DNA of 64,000 nucleotides from Papiliotrema nemorosa. Taxonomy: Eukaryota > Basidiomycota > Tremellomycetes > Tremellales > Rhynchogastremaceae. Each line of letters begins with the position of its first letter. Within the stretch, counting starts at the first letter, position 1. Made by a program: the position numbers and the translations under genes. Below, piece by piece: positions 10,971 through 22,600 of the stretch. The notes under the pieces were generated by a model. That model saw only the letters and a list, made by a program, of their open reading frames with translations. It was not told the origin of the DNA and made no database searches. The stretch spans positions 100,957 to 164,956 of the forward strand of contig JASKOT010000038.1 in the NCBI GenBank assembly GCA_032158125.1, in the 5' to 3' direction.

Positions 10971-11526
10971 ATGGTCCGACTCATCACCCACAACATGCTG
11001 ACTTGTCATGCCAGTGAGTTTATACTCGTATCTCGTATACAGGGAGCTAAGACTCTAGAAAACTGCAAAAAAGACAACTTCCCCCTCGCCTTTTCCGACG
11101 TCGAACTGGTCATCCGAGAGTCTGAGCCAAACTTCGACTTTTTAAGGCGGTTCCTCCCAAAGCTGGAATGGAATGCCCTCGTAGAGACTGCACAATCGGT
11201 GCGCACACGCACCGCACATGGATGATTTTCATTGACATTTCAGCTTGGAGATACCAGTCTGCCGGAAGAACAGCCAGCCGAGCTGAGCGATGAGCAGTTG
11301 AAGGCCTTGCATCATGTATTGTTGGAGGTGAGCTGTCGCTTCTTGTTGAGCTTTAAACAGCTCACACCTAGATGCACGTCGAAGAGGGCAACATGGTCTG
11401 CAGAGGGTGCGGACACGTCTACCCAATCAGTAACGGCATCCCAAATATGGTCAGTCCCATCCGTTGTACTACAGTCTAGTCATATTGACAAGGCAGCTTC
11501 TCGCGGAGCATGAGATTGGCCGATGA
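10971..11526 (+). CDS. TRM112: tRNA/rRNA methyltransferase activator subunit Trm112
   Basis: Small zinc-binding partner that stabilises and activates several methyltransferases (known family partners: Bud23 for 18S rRNA, Trm9 and Trm11 for tRNA, Mtq2 for eRF1). 128 residues in five exons: 10971-11013, 11047-11198, 11244-11327, 11372-11449, 11497-11526. N-terminal MVRLITHNMLTCHA, then LENCKKDNFPLAF, then the C-terminal MVCRGCGHVYPISNGIPNML, which is the conserved zinc-ribbon half with CxxC and the GIPNxL motif. Intron 1 is only 33 nt (11014-11046), with acceptor GGGAG; using the nearer CAG would bring in a stop. Confidence 0.93.
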
Positions 11527-11616
11527 TACATTGATCTTATGATGCCATTGTTGTAACATATGACGAAACACAATGTAATGCACGATATAACTTCTTCCGT
11601 CCTTGACTTTGGCACC

Positions 11617-13738
11617 TCACCTCCACCCTTGGCCTCCATATCCCTGTCCTGGACCACCAGGACCTTGGTTGCCGTATCTGTTACCATTCGAACTTCCATA
11701 TGGATCCCTGCCGCCCGGTGGACCTTGGTTGCCATATCCGCCACCATTCGGCATCCCACCATACCCGTTCGGTGGACCTGCTTGACCTTGCTGGCCATAC
11801 CCATTCGGCGGGAAGTTTGGCATGGGCGGCGGCGCCTGACCTGGCCTATCGTTGCCGTATCCAGAAGGTAAAGGCGCTCTCCCGCTCGATGCGCCTCTCT
11901 CGTCGCCATATCCTCCAGTATTTCGCAGCATGTCGCCTTGAGAAGGCAAGGGCGCTCTTCCGCTACCCACTTTTGCATCTCCACCCCATGATCGCATGGG
12001 GGCCGCGCCAACAGCCTGTGGTGGAGGAGCGTTGCCCAATCCAGGCAGCCCTCCCAGGCCAGGCAGAGTGGCAGTTGCAGGTGGAGGTATAGGACGGTCT
12101 GGCGCTCCGCCCAACCCAGGCAGACCAACCTGCCCATGATCTTCATCTGGCCTTTGTCTCTTACTCGCCCTCTCTTCGTCATACTGAGCGCGCATGGCTT
12201 TTTCCTCGCCCAAGTGAAACTTGTCATTCTCTTGCCCGCCGACTGGTCGTGCACGTGACCAGAATCGAGCAGTAAAGTCTTTCGAGCCGGTACAAAGAAG
12301 ATGGCCCAAGGGGTGGAATGAGAGGGTGTTGATCGCGTCGTCATGTGCTGCCTCAAGGACAGTGTCGGGGATGGAAGGATTTGGGGAGAGGAGTGACCAG
12401 TATATCAGTGCTCCAGCAGCATCACCCGAGGCGAGGATGTTATTATGTATAGGATGCCACTCGAGACCTGACGCATCAGCATTCGACTTTTGTATCCTAC
12501 GCGCACTCACAGTTGACCTCTTTTGTGTGGCCCTTCATCGGCTCAAGTTCTCGGAAAGTTCGAATATCGAACATCCGTATATAGCCATCCCCTCCGGCTG
12601 TAGCTACCAGATGCCCTTGTGGATTCCACTTGCACGCATTGATGACAGCCTTGTGCGAGTGTCTGAAGTGAGCTGAGGAGAAGAGGTTCAAGTGTAAGCT
12701 CACAAAGTGCTGATATCTTTGCCTGATCTCGGATCCCAGAATTTGACCAGCATATCTTTACTTCCAGAAACCACCAATCCCTTTTGTGGGTGCCAGTCAA
12801 CGCACCGCACATCCCATCCATGGCCTACAATGAGTTTGTCCATCAGAGATGATATGACATCAGCTCACCACTCAGAACATTCTCTTCCTTTGCCTCTCGG
12901 TAATTCCAGATCTTGACCAATCCGTCATCTCCACCAGTGACAAACTTCTCGTCGTTCGGACTCCACGCAGCTCCATGACATGCCTCTCGATGTCCTTGGA
13001 AACCGTGAATGTTTGTCAAGTGCGGTGTAAAGTATTTGACCATTCCCAATCTGTCTACCGATAATAGTGCTTGACCGTTATGCGAGTACGCGAATGCTCG
13101 TATGGAATCATCGTGGACTTGAGTGATGGACTCGTAGTTGAATGAAGCACCGTTCCATAGTGTGAATTGCCCCTTGTCGTTTCCTGTAAGTAGTCGCCGG
13201 GCATCAGGTGTCCACTAAATGTTAGCCACAGACATGCTAAGAATGGAAGGGGTTCTTACTTGGACGACTCTGATGGGAGACCGTTCTTTGTTGATAGACG
13301 TGTGTATGAAATGGTCGCATATGGAGGTCGAAGGATTGGATCGATGAGCTGCGGGTGGTAGCAGCTAGGCATAAGCGTTGCCCGCTCCAATGTAGTGCAA
13401 TGAAGGTGACAATCACTTACTCCTACTATATCTGACGGGTTAGGATGTATCGGAGGCATCGGTCCATTCGGTCCATGCAGCTTGACCATCTGCTCGTCAG
13501 ACCAAGCCGCACTCTCACACGTCTCACAACGCACCTGTCTCCACTTGAGCAGACCTCCCATGAAATCGACAGTCTTTCTTGGCTTGTACTTCTTTGCCCT
13601 CTCGCCCGGTTGTCGAGTGATAGCGGCCTGATATGCCGCTTGCTCCAGTACTTCCTCATTGTCTGGATGGTTCGGCTCCAGATAACGGGTAGGACGCCAT
13701 GTATCTGGTCCTCTGGAAGGTCCTGCTACCGCCGACAT
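11617..13738 (-). CDS. PFS2: cleavage/polyadenylation factor WD40 subunit Pfs2 (WDR33-like)
   Basis: WD40 scaffold of the cleavage and polyadenylation factor; nuclear mRNA 3'-end formation. The N-terminal family signature is [18 protein letters not shown]; this is followed by an intron with an in-frame open reading and then [13 protein letters not shown]. Seven WD repeats follow (for example [60 protein letters not shown]). The C-terminus is a Gly/Pro/Asn-rich tail of about 170 residues (repeats of GYGNQG and PNGYG), longer than the tail of yeast Pfs2 and reminiscent of the Gly/Pro-rich tail of metazoan WDR33. ATG 13738 opens [14 protein letters not shown]. Shares a 382-bp divergent promoter with the cap methyltransferase gene. 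Confidence 0.93.
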
Positions 13739-14120
13739 GGCGATGGTCAGGAAGGCAAGGAAGCAAGAAGGCGAAAGGTAGGAAGCAGAGGGAGGGGTGT
13801 TAATTAGCTTCCTTTTGGGCGTGGTGTCCATCGACAACGAGGCCGATTTCAACCCCTTGCAAAATTGTTCACCTCTCTCTGATTCTTGCCTTTGTACCTC
13901 GTCTCTACATCCCCTCATCCATCGTTCCCGCACTACAGATCAACATGTTGCGCTCCAGGAAGCTCAGGTAACACTCAAGTGCATCATTTACCGCGCAAAG
14001 GGACACGCAACGCATCGCTTTCACGTGTACGAGGGTTGAAACACACCCCTTTTTACAACAACAATAGATCCACCTCACCCCACTGCGTCGACTTTCCAAG
14101 CGTTGTCAATACCCGATACG
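13739..14120. promoter_or_regulatory. divergent PFS2/ABD1 promoter region
   Basis: 382 bp between two divergent mRNA-processing genes. CT-rich near both starts; a TTCACGTG element near 14020-14027 contains an E-box-like CACGTG. No other gene is supported. Confidence 0.45.
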
Positions 14121-16784
14121 ATGCCTTACGATCCCATCCGCGACTGCGAGGTCCCTTCACCAGCTACCTCGACGGGTCCAGGAGGTCCATGGAGAGAAGG
14201 GCGAACGCCAGGCTCTGAAGGAACCAGTTTCGGGCATCCTTACCCTCAGCATCCCTCATCCTCTCATCATCCATCACATGCACATTCTCGCCCGCCCGCC
14301 TTCCATCATGGTCAAAGATCCCCTGGACCTTCTCATTCGAATGCCGGAGGTATCTACAGGAGTTTGTTGAATGAAGATGAGTCAAGGAGGAGCAGCGAAC
14401 AACGATCATCCGTTTCCTCGACGGTGGATGATCATTATGCTCCTGGCGGAAGTACAGGTGGACCTCGACCGTCTATCAACCATATCATCAACATGACCCC
14501 CGGTGCCCATCCCATCTCCAAATCCAACTCGGCATCGTCTGCAGCGTTGTCTTCATCACCATCCAACGCTTCACCTGGAACGCGCCATCAACACCTCGAC
14601 CCTAATGGGTATCTCACCCCCGCTGCTCCCGCCAATACTGGCATGAGGCATAGCAGGAGCCCTCACCCCATGTCGATGGACCACATGAGCCCGTCCACGG
14701 GATATACCAATCTCCCGCAAGAGTATGCGTTACATCAGAGTGGACCACCATCGAGACGCACTAGCGGTGTGAGTCAGCGACCCATGTTGCCACCGCAAGA
14801 CATACCCTCGCACTACGATTACCGGACGACACCTACTCATGGCCACAATCTTCCTCTCCGCTCGCCATCGGTCTCGGTCTCGCCAAGGGCATACCACGCA
14901 GCATCGCTACCTCCCGTCTTCCCCTCTTCCCGACCTGGATCCTCGTCTGCCTCTCAAGGAATCTCAAATCCCGCTTCATTCGTTTCTCCATCGCACAATG
15001 ATAGAAGGCTGTCAGAGGATGTCTCGCGACCTTCATCTGTCGAGGGCGCACCAAGAAGGAGTACACTACCTGCACGACGTCTCAGTCAAGTACCCATCTA
15101 CTCCCCCGCATACGCCGTTCGATCCCCCTCTCCTGTGAAGGCAGCGACACCGTATGATCCCAAGCGACTATCTCGACCGACATCGCTGTACTACCCGATT
15201 ACTCAACACGAATTGACCGAGCTAAAAGCTATGGGACAGGCAAACAATCCGCTGAGGAAACGGAAGCGAAAGCCTATGCCCTCATGGTCTGGTCCTTCCA
15301 CCTCTTCATCAAGACTGCCAAACGACACCGATACTTCGTATTTCCCACCTCAGGACGATCGACAAGACTCACGAGCTTCCACCGCACGAGCATCGGCCAC
15401 ACCTGGTCCGGGACGAGATAGGGCGTCCGGAACACCGGCGGACATCCGAGTCGCCTCACACGGTAGAGGTTCGGCATCCATGGCTCAGGAGAGCAATCAC
15501 CTGAAGAGACGCCTGGATCGAGATGAAGATGCGGGGCATGACATGATACGACGCAAAGTGAGCGGAAACGACGCCTACAACGGGATACCAGGGCAAGTCG
15601 CCAGTCATTGTAAGTAGCGCAACTATTCCTCATCCAGGCCGAGCGAAACTAATTGGCAGATAACGCGAGAGCTGAAGTCGGTGTGGCTCAACGGGAGTTT
15701 TCCCCAATCATCGGCCTCAAGAAGTTCAACAATTGGATAAAATCAGTCTTGATCGGCAAATTTGCCCTTCGAGCTCGAGGAGGACCAGGAGCTCAAGTTC
15801 TCGATATTGGCTGCGGCAAAGGCGGAGACCTGAACAAGTGGAAGCAAGCACGGATCAGCCTCTACGTTGGATTGGGTGAGTGCCGTTGCAGAATTTAGCT
15901 TGCGTCACGTATGTGGCTGACAAGCAGACATCGCTGCAACTTCCGTGGAACAGGCTCAAGAGAGATATCAAAAGATGCATCGACCACCCTTCGTTGCCCA
16001 CTTTTTCGCTCATGACTGTTTTTCGGTAAGTCTGCCCAGAAAAGATCCAAATGGAATGGGTGCTGATCGGTCTAGCGCTCGATCAACGAGGTTCTGCCGC
16101 CCGAACTTGCCCAGAGAGATCTATACGACAACGTCACGATGCAGTTCTGCATGCACTATGCGTTCGAGACGGCCTCCAAGGCTCGTATGATGATCGAGAA
16201 CGTATCGAGGTATCTGCGAAGAGGTGGAAAGTTTATCGGCACAATTCCGGATTCTCAACTGCTACTGTGAGTCGTCTATGTCAAACCAGGTCCATCGCGC
16301 TGATGGATAGAGCGAGATTGGCAGAGATACCTGAAGATGAGCCTACACTGCGCTTTGGCAACAGTTGCTACTTTGTCCAGTTTGCCGAGAGATACCATAA
16401 AGGTGTATTCGGGCATCAGTACTCGTTCTATCTCGAGGATGCGATAGACGATGTCCCCGAGTATCTGGTCGACTGGGACAACTTTGTAGCGTGAGTCTAC
16501 TGGACAATGAACACAAAACGAGAGAGCTCACGTGCAGTCTGGCTGCAGAGTATGGGCTACATGTGATTTATAAAAAGGCGTTCCGGGAGGTATTGGATGA
16601 AGAGCAAAGTTCGAGGGATTTCGGACCATTGTTGGGAAAAATGGGAGTGGTCAATGATCGTGGAGAGTCAGCAATGGACGAAGCGCAATGGGAAGCTGCG
16701 AGTGAGTCGTCTGGATACGTCGAGTAGAAAGGTAAAGCTGACGAGGCAGACTTGTACATGGCATTTGCATTTGAGAAGGTCTAA
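14121..16784 (+). CDS. ABD1: mRNA cap guanine-N7 methyltransferase
   Basis: Transfers methyl from SAM to N7 of the 5' guanosine cap; nuclear, works with capping enzyme on nascent mRNA. Seven exons: 14121-15609, 15660-15875, 15928-16025, 16076-16266, 16311-16490, 16538-16701, 16750-16784. The first ~495 residues are a Ser/Pro/His-rich disordered extension. The catalytic domain starts at about [20 protein letters not shown] and has SAM motif [16 protein letters not shown], then [39 protein letters not shown] and the terminal [10 protein letters not shown], all characteristic of Abd1/RNMT. The N-terminal extension is much longer than in yeast Abd1 (436 residues in total); serines flanked by Pro suggest phosphorylation, an inference. 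Confidence 0.94.
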
Positions 16785-17140
16785 GGGTGACACGCATAAC
16801 GAGCGTCTGAAGTGAGCGATTGGGTGAAGGCAAGTCAGGGTATCGATTGTGCATATGGGGACGCAGCTCGAGTATCCGCACATAGCATCAGACAACCCAC
16901 GAGTGACATGGGAAGTGTTCTGGACACCCCATCTTGAAAGTTGTATGTGATTACATCGATTGATACATAATCATGCATCTTGGGTGTACAGATCGTGTCG
17001 ATACAATCTGTACACCCAAGGAATGATTCATCCATGATGACCGCGATGAGCAATAGTGTCATACACGGTGATTGCAGAGCAAGGCATCTATACCCTGCAA
17101 GATGCTTCTTCGCGCGTCTCTTGCCTGATCCAAGGCGAGA
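16785..17140. other. convergent 3' spacer between ABD1 and SAD1
   Basis: 356 bp between two converging genes. The only structure seen is the perfect inverted repeat at 16979-17020, listed separately. No gene supported. Confidence 0.5.
16979..17020. terminator. perfect 15-bp inverted repeat (hairpin) between convergent genes
   Basis: Arms 16979-16993 (CTTGGGTGTACAGAT) and 17006-17020 (ATCTGTACACCCAAG) are perfectly complementary around a 12-nt loop. It lies about 195 bp past the ABD1 stop and 120 bp past the SAD1 stop. It would form a stable RNA stem in either transcript. A role in 3'-end formation, or an origin as a tiny foldback element, is inference; no target-site duplication is evident. 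Confidence 0.55.
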
Positions 17141-19072
17141 CTAAGCCTTGACTCCATTGACTTTGGTACCGGGTGTACTCAAATCTCTCCTCTCCCACAC
17201 TTGTATCACCGTCTCACCCAAGAACACCATCTCTCTCCTGACTTCCTCCACTCGTAGATCTTGCATTTCGAACCATTTTTCTGATTCCCCGCCACCTTGA
17301 CCAGCTCTAACGTGTATTTTCCACGCCATGAAACCTTCTTCGTCGGGGTTGACTTTGGTAGGTTTGGTAATCCCCGGTCCAGTACCTGACGATGACGTCG
17401 AAGCGAGATTCGAGTCTAATGTGACGTTCGAGAGAAGATCGTATACCGTATGTATGGGGTCTGACGGTTTCGGGTCGACATCTATTCATTAGGACTATCC
17501 TGAAAGTTGCTACGGGGAGAACTCACAATCACCAAGCTCGACACCTCTGAGAGGAAAGTTGACAATGGTAGGGTTCTTCTCCTCGACAAAGTTGTTCTTC
17601 GTAAATCGCTTGATGTGCAGTATCAAGTACGGCGGCAACGCCGTCAAATGATGTCGCTTCAATGTCGGGCCGAATTCTTGAGTCGTCTTTCCGTCGAATT
17701 TGGCTAGAATGGTAGACAAGGCAACTTGAGGAATAATCTTCTTCTCGTTGGCATCGGTAAATAGAGGGGTAGCAGGCAAATCGAGGGCGAGGAAGAGGAA
17801 TGGCGATGAAACTTTTTGTATGTCTATGCCATAAGCTTTGACCTAGATTCACGGTAAACCGCAACTCACCTCGAGAGACGTCAAAGATGGGTCGAGAATA
17901 CTCTTTATGGGTGATGACCTGTTGTGTCTCGATTTGCACCTTCCCTTGGAATGTCGAATAAATCACACTCGATCCCCTCTTCTTCGTTCCCCCAAGATCC
18001 CGATGCAAAGTGTTGACCAGCCAACCTAAGAATTCCACCGGGTCCCCTCTTTCCGTGATCTTGAATTTCCCTGCACTCCTCTTCCCCACTTCTTGCAAAA
18101 ACTCGTGTGGACTGACTTGCGATTTGAACAAGTGAGGGTTCCATAACCTCTTGGCGAGGGTCGCTAATCGTTTGACCAATTCGGTAGGTCTGGCATCCTC
18201 CTTGAGTTGAGGTGTTGCCGGGTCGAGGAAGAATGATCGTACAGGTGGGACATGGAGGAACAGTTGGAGAATGACATTCAGGTAGTCGTGCTCTTTCATA
18301 TTGTTCAGACCGACATATCCCGGTAAGAACGACTTGCTATCGAGAGTGTAGGATGGAGCAGGAAGGGCAGAGAGGGCAGGGAGGGAAGATGATTTGAAAT
18401 GGGGATTGAGGACATGGATGATATCCTTTAATGAGGGATCGGTGACGAGGTATCCCTCTGGCAAGACGTAAAACTGGAGAGTCAGCCGTCGATCTCGTCT
18501 GATGTACATGCCTTTTCCGTTTCCAGATTGAGCCACACTCGATGATTCTCTCCCACAGCGTGTCTATACGCCCAACTACCTCTCCCTCTCCCCTGGAAAT
18601 ATTTCCCGCATATCAGGCAGGCATACACATTGATGTTACTCAGACTCTTCGAACACAACCTTTCAAAATCGAAATCAAGGGATTGCCTCGATATCTGTGA
18701 GGCCGTTAGCCTTGCGCTTGAACTGCATTGCATCAAGTTGAAACTCACCGTGTCCAAGTACATATCCCGCCTCGCGAGATCCTCTTCCTCCGCGACCGAG
18801 GTGACAGGGACTGGTTCTTCTCCTTCTTCGTCATCGCTGCCGGCCGCATCGATTGCGGACTTTTGCAGGTTAGCCGGAGCCGGAGCGGACGTAGCGATAG
18901 GAGGTGCATCTCCGTTGTTCAGACCATGGGTATGACCGTTTGATGTCGCTTTGTTGGGAGAAGAAGAAATGGAAGGTGAAGGAGGAAGAGCTGAGAATGC
19001 TTCATCTGGGTCCAGCCTTGCGCGCTTGGCAAGAGGAGGAGAGGTCGGAGGCGACCTCATAGGTAGGGCCAT
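17141..19072 (-). CDS. SAD1: tri-snRNP protein Sad1/USP39 (ubiquitin-protease fold, no catalytic Cys)
   Basis: Spliceosomal U4/U6.U5 tri-snRNP-associated protein. N-terminal acidic, Ser-rich tail; then a UBP-type zinc finger (CSKSLSNINVYACLICGKYF ... YRHAVGENHRVWLNLET); then a USP domain. At the position of the USP Cys box the sequence is GLNNMKEHDYLNVILQ, with Asp (codon 18287-18285) where active USPs have Cys. The His box region reads AWKIHVRAG. This loss is characteristic of USP39/Sad1, so the protein is a structural pseudo-deubiquitinase. Further family stretches: GDPVEFLGWLVNTLHRDLGG, PYLILHIKRFTKNNFVEEKN, WFEMQDLRVEEV, QVWERRD. Start ATG 19072; at least five exons. Confidence 0.92.
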
Positions 19073-19648
19073 TGTGGCTGTTGTACTGTAAGACTGGCAC
19101 TGCTACGAGCCGTCGAATTGTGTGACCTGCTGAGTGAGCGAATGGGTGGAACGTATAGGAGAATCAACACACAGGCTGTCTATCCGGTCGAATAGGAAAG
19201 AGGTGTGAGGACAAGCAGTTCTCTGCACCACGGTTGCCGAAGGAGGCTCTCCTTTGATTGCTTGACGCTTTCGCTCTTGCAGCGATGAGTGAAGCTGCCA
19301 CGCGAATGCACGATGGCTCGCAGAATATTTCCGCCAGCGTCTGTACCGACTGATGAGGTGCTGGGGCCTGTTGCTCGTTGTCGATGATGACCAAAGCAGA
19401 TGGAGGTGGATAGGGGATATAGCCATCAAGAGGTGGGGGGATCAAGGGGGGGGCATTCGGGATATTTTGATTCCGCTGCTCGACCGCCGCGTCCCATCTA
19501 CCCGTGGTGACCACTGACCATGGCAACCCCACCACACGGATTACTTCACAAGAAACTACGGCAGGAAGGAACAGGTCGCAGCCAATGGTCACATAGACGG
19601 ATACTAAACTAGAGAGGTGGCCGGCTACCTGTGAAACAACACTTCGAA
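19073..19648. promoter_or_regulatory. divergent region between SAD1 and the 2302-residue gene
   Basis: 576 bp. A G-rich block lies at 19431-19457. No supported gene; an open frame on the minus strand here has no ATG-led domain or splice partner. Confidence 0.45.
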
Positions 19649-22600
19649 ATGCCGGAACTGCAACCCACCTCACCGCCGGTCACCCCTCGACCACGCCCGC
19701 GGATGCCTTCGGGACCTCGACCTCGACCCATGAAGCGGGACTCGGAGGCTTCTTTCAGGTCGATATCTTCTTCCGCGCTCTCGATACCTGCTGCCGGCTC
19801 CACTTCGGTGCAACATCAAGCATCGAGCACTTCGTTGACTTCGGTTGCCAAGCTGCGGGAGTTGAACGACTCACCTTTGGACGCTCTGATAGATACGGAG
19901 CATGAGTATACTATCAGTCCGGAAGCTTCACCAGAGCTTCAAGGTCCTACTTCCCCGCCGCTGCATATAGCGACCTCAGCTTCACCCAAGAAATGGACGT
20001 CTCCTATCAAAAGCCCAGAGAGAGGTCGGACTTTTGCGTTGATCTCGGGCAAGAGGGAAGAATCAGTCACTCGGAGCAGGACACTGCCTGTCCAGGCGAT
20101 CCCAAAAGATGGCTTTAGCCTATCGAGACCTTCCACACCAACTTTCACAAAGGTCGCATCTCCACCAGCAAAGGTCAAGCCGAAACCTTCCAAGTTGAAC
20201 ACGCTCAACTTGCTCATTCCATCCTCTACGTCACCCACGAAACCCGTCTCTCCCGGTTTGCGACACTGGCAGCAAGTCAGACAACATGTTATGGCCCCCA
20301 CACCTCTCGAAGAGAAGCCTGGAACCAAGATGGGCAAAAAGATGGGTCTCGTTTCGAAAGCCGCAGGAAAATTCGGCTTTCGTCATGCGGCTGATCACAT
20401 GATGGGACATGAAGACAGGCGAGGGTCCGCCGTACCATTCGGCCAAGAAATTGGGGGTCTATCGGCGGAAGAGAGGGAAGAGATTGCACGAGAACGGAGA
20501 AAGTTTGCACGGGACGTCAAAGCATGTCTGGATGCTTGTTCGATGGAAGAAACGAAAAGACGACTGCAGCGCGCGGATCCTGCTTTTGACGGTCTTCGCT
20601 TGGGAGCTCCTCCAGGTCTTAAACAGATTGCAGGGAGTGTACACGGGTCTCAATACAATCCAAATGGACGATACAATTTCGATCCGAATTTCTCATCGTT
20701 CGCTCCTCTACTAATGGAGCTTCATCGACACCTTCCTGCCGCTAGAGCGAAGCGCCTCTGGTCTCGAACATGCCCACATCACGCTTCGATACTCGCCGAG
20801 CTCGGTGTCAGCTTCCTCTCGGACGACTCATCGACCGATGGCGAACGGCAGCAAGGTCTCGAGGTGTTCGGCGTGATCGTGCGAAATTGGGCGAGCGATA
20901 GCGCAGAGGAAGAGCTCGATCGATGGCTTTGGCTCTGTCGAGCGATGATGATTCCGGACAAACAGCTACGGAATCGAGGTCTGCCTCTATTGGCGTCGTT
21001 TCTGCACGGCGATCCGGATCTGCCTATGGCCCACGATAGGCCTCACACCGCAGCCGCTTTTCAGAGTCTGTCCATGGCTCTCTTGGAGCTGTTGTACGCT
21101 CTCGAGCTCTCTGGCGCTGTGTTTGAGGAGCATAGGCAAGCTGTCTTGACCATTATTGGACAACTAATGAACGGCGATGTCATCGAGGTGGACCCATCAA
21201 GCTTGAAGGACATTCTTCAAAGTGCAATGGACACCCACGATCATGGAAGGAGAGGAGGAGGACTCGAACCGGAGCTGTTCTGGCTCGCTCTGGCCCATGT
21301 GACCAGATCTCAGAGGGCGCTGGCGCATTGGCTGTTGCGTGATGCAGGCGAAGTTCTATCTGTAAGCTGGTCTCCCTTGAACATTTATACGATCAACTCA
21401 TCCCATAGCGATTCTCACTTCCACCTTTATTGCATGCTACGCCACCGGTAATTCTCCATTTACGAGTACACTCGATTTTGGTCTGGCTCACGTCGCTATC
21501 AGGCCTGTTAGACTCGGTCAGCGAAGAGCACACCGGACCCTTGGTCTGGCAAGTGGTCGAGCGCCTATTCATCATGGACATCGAGCATCTTCCCGACGCA
21601 GACGGCGGCATTGCAATGGCTATGGCCGGGCTCTTTTTCAGTCTGGACAATGCAAGCATCGCTCGTTCACTTTTGATGGGTCAGACTGGCGATGTTGACC
21701 CTTTTCGGATATCTACCGAGCCCGCCAACGCCGCAACTTATCATTCTCATCGATCGAAGATGGCTGAGCTGCTCAAGCAGGAAGCAAAGAGATCTGCATT
21801 CATTGGAGCGCTCAAGCAATACGTAAGCCGATGGGAAAGCCTTCCAGACTGACGATCAGGTCTCGGTACTGGAACTTCCTGACCTGACCAGACTGGTCAG
21901 ACTGTATCTTACCGAGAGCGCCTTCTCCTCACTGGCTGCTACAGCGGTGTCCGCCTTCTTCTTGGTGAGGTTAGCGAGAAATTCATGGCTTGAGCTCATG
22001 ACAGCGCTTGCTTTCGATTGGAGATCAGGCAGACAAGTCTGATGTTCCAGACTTGCTCGGATACCTTCAGGTCCATCGCCCTCAACTGCTATACAAGCCC
22101 GTGTTCTCGTTGTCCGCCTCGACAAGCCCGACTACTCTGCTGGGGAATCTGAAAATTGTTCGCAGCCTGTCAATCGGACTAGGCCCAGCTCGGTTCTGGA
22201 CTATGGCAGATCCTCAGATGGTAGTTATCGTTCTCATGGGGGATACTGCGCCAAAGGAGAACAAGGGCAAAGGCCGAGAAAGGGAGAAGCCGATAGTGAC
22301 GGTGAAACTAGGGCGGTATGCCTGTCTCGTGGAACTCATCTTGGCGCTGGACCAAATTCCACCTGCCACAGCGAAGGAGAAATCAGTGAGAACGTTCTTG
22401 GACAGTCTTGAGAATCGCATCGGAGCGATGGCCGAGGCCGAGGTAAGCCTTCCCCCCGTCTAGGGATAATGCATGCTCACAATAGCAACAACAGGGATCT
22501 CTGCCCGTCGCATGGCGCTCCCTGCTTTGCGAAATGTTAATTCGTATTCGGAGAATCACCTCTTCTGTCCGGAGGTGAGCTTGTGATCGTTTTCAGCTTC

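Noticed and set aside
17141..19072. Active ubiquitin-specific protease
   Set aside because: The zinc finger and USP fold are present, but the catalytic Cys is Asp, which is characteristic of Sad1/USP39. It is annotated as a spliceosomal pseudo-enzyme instead.
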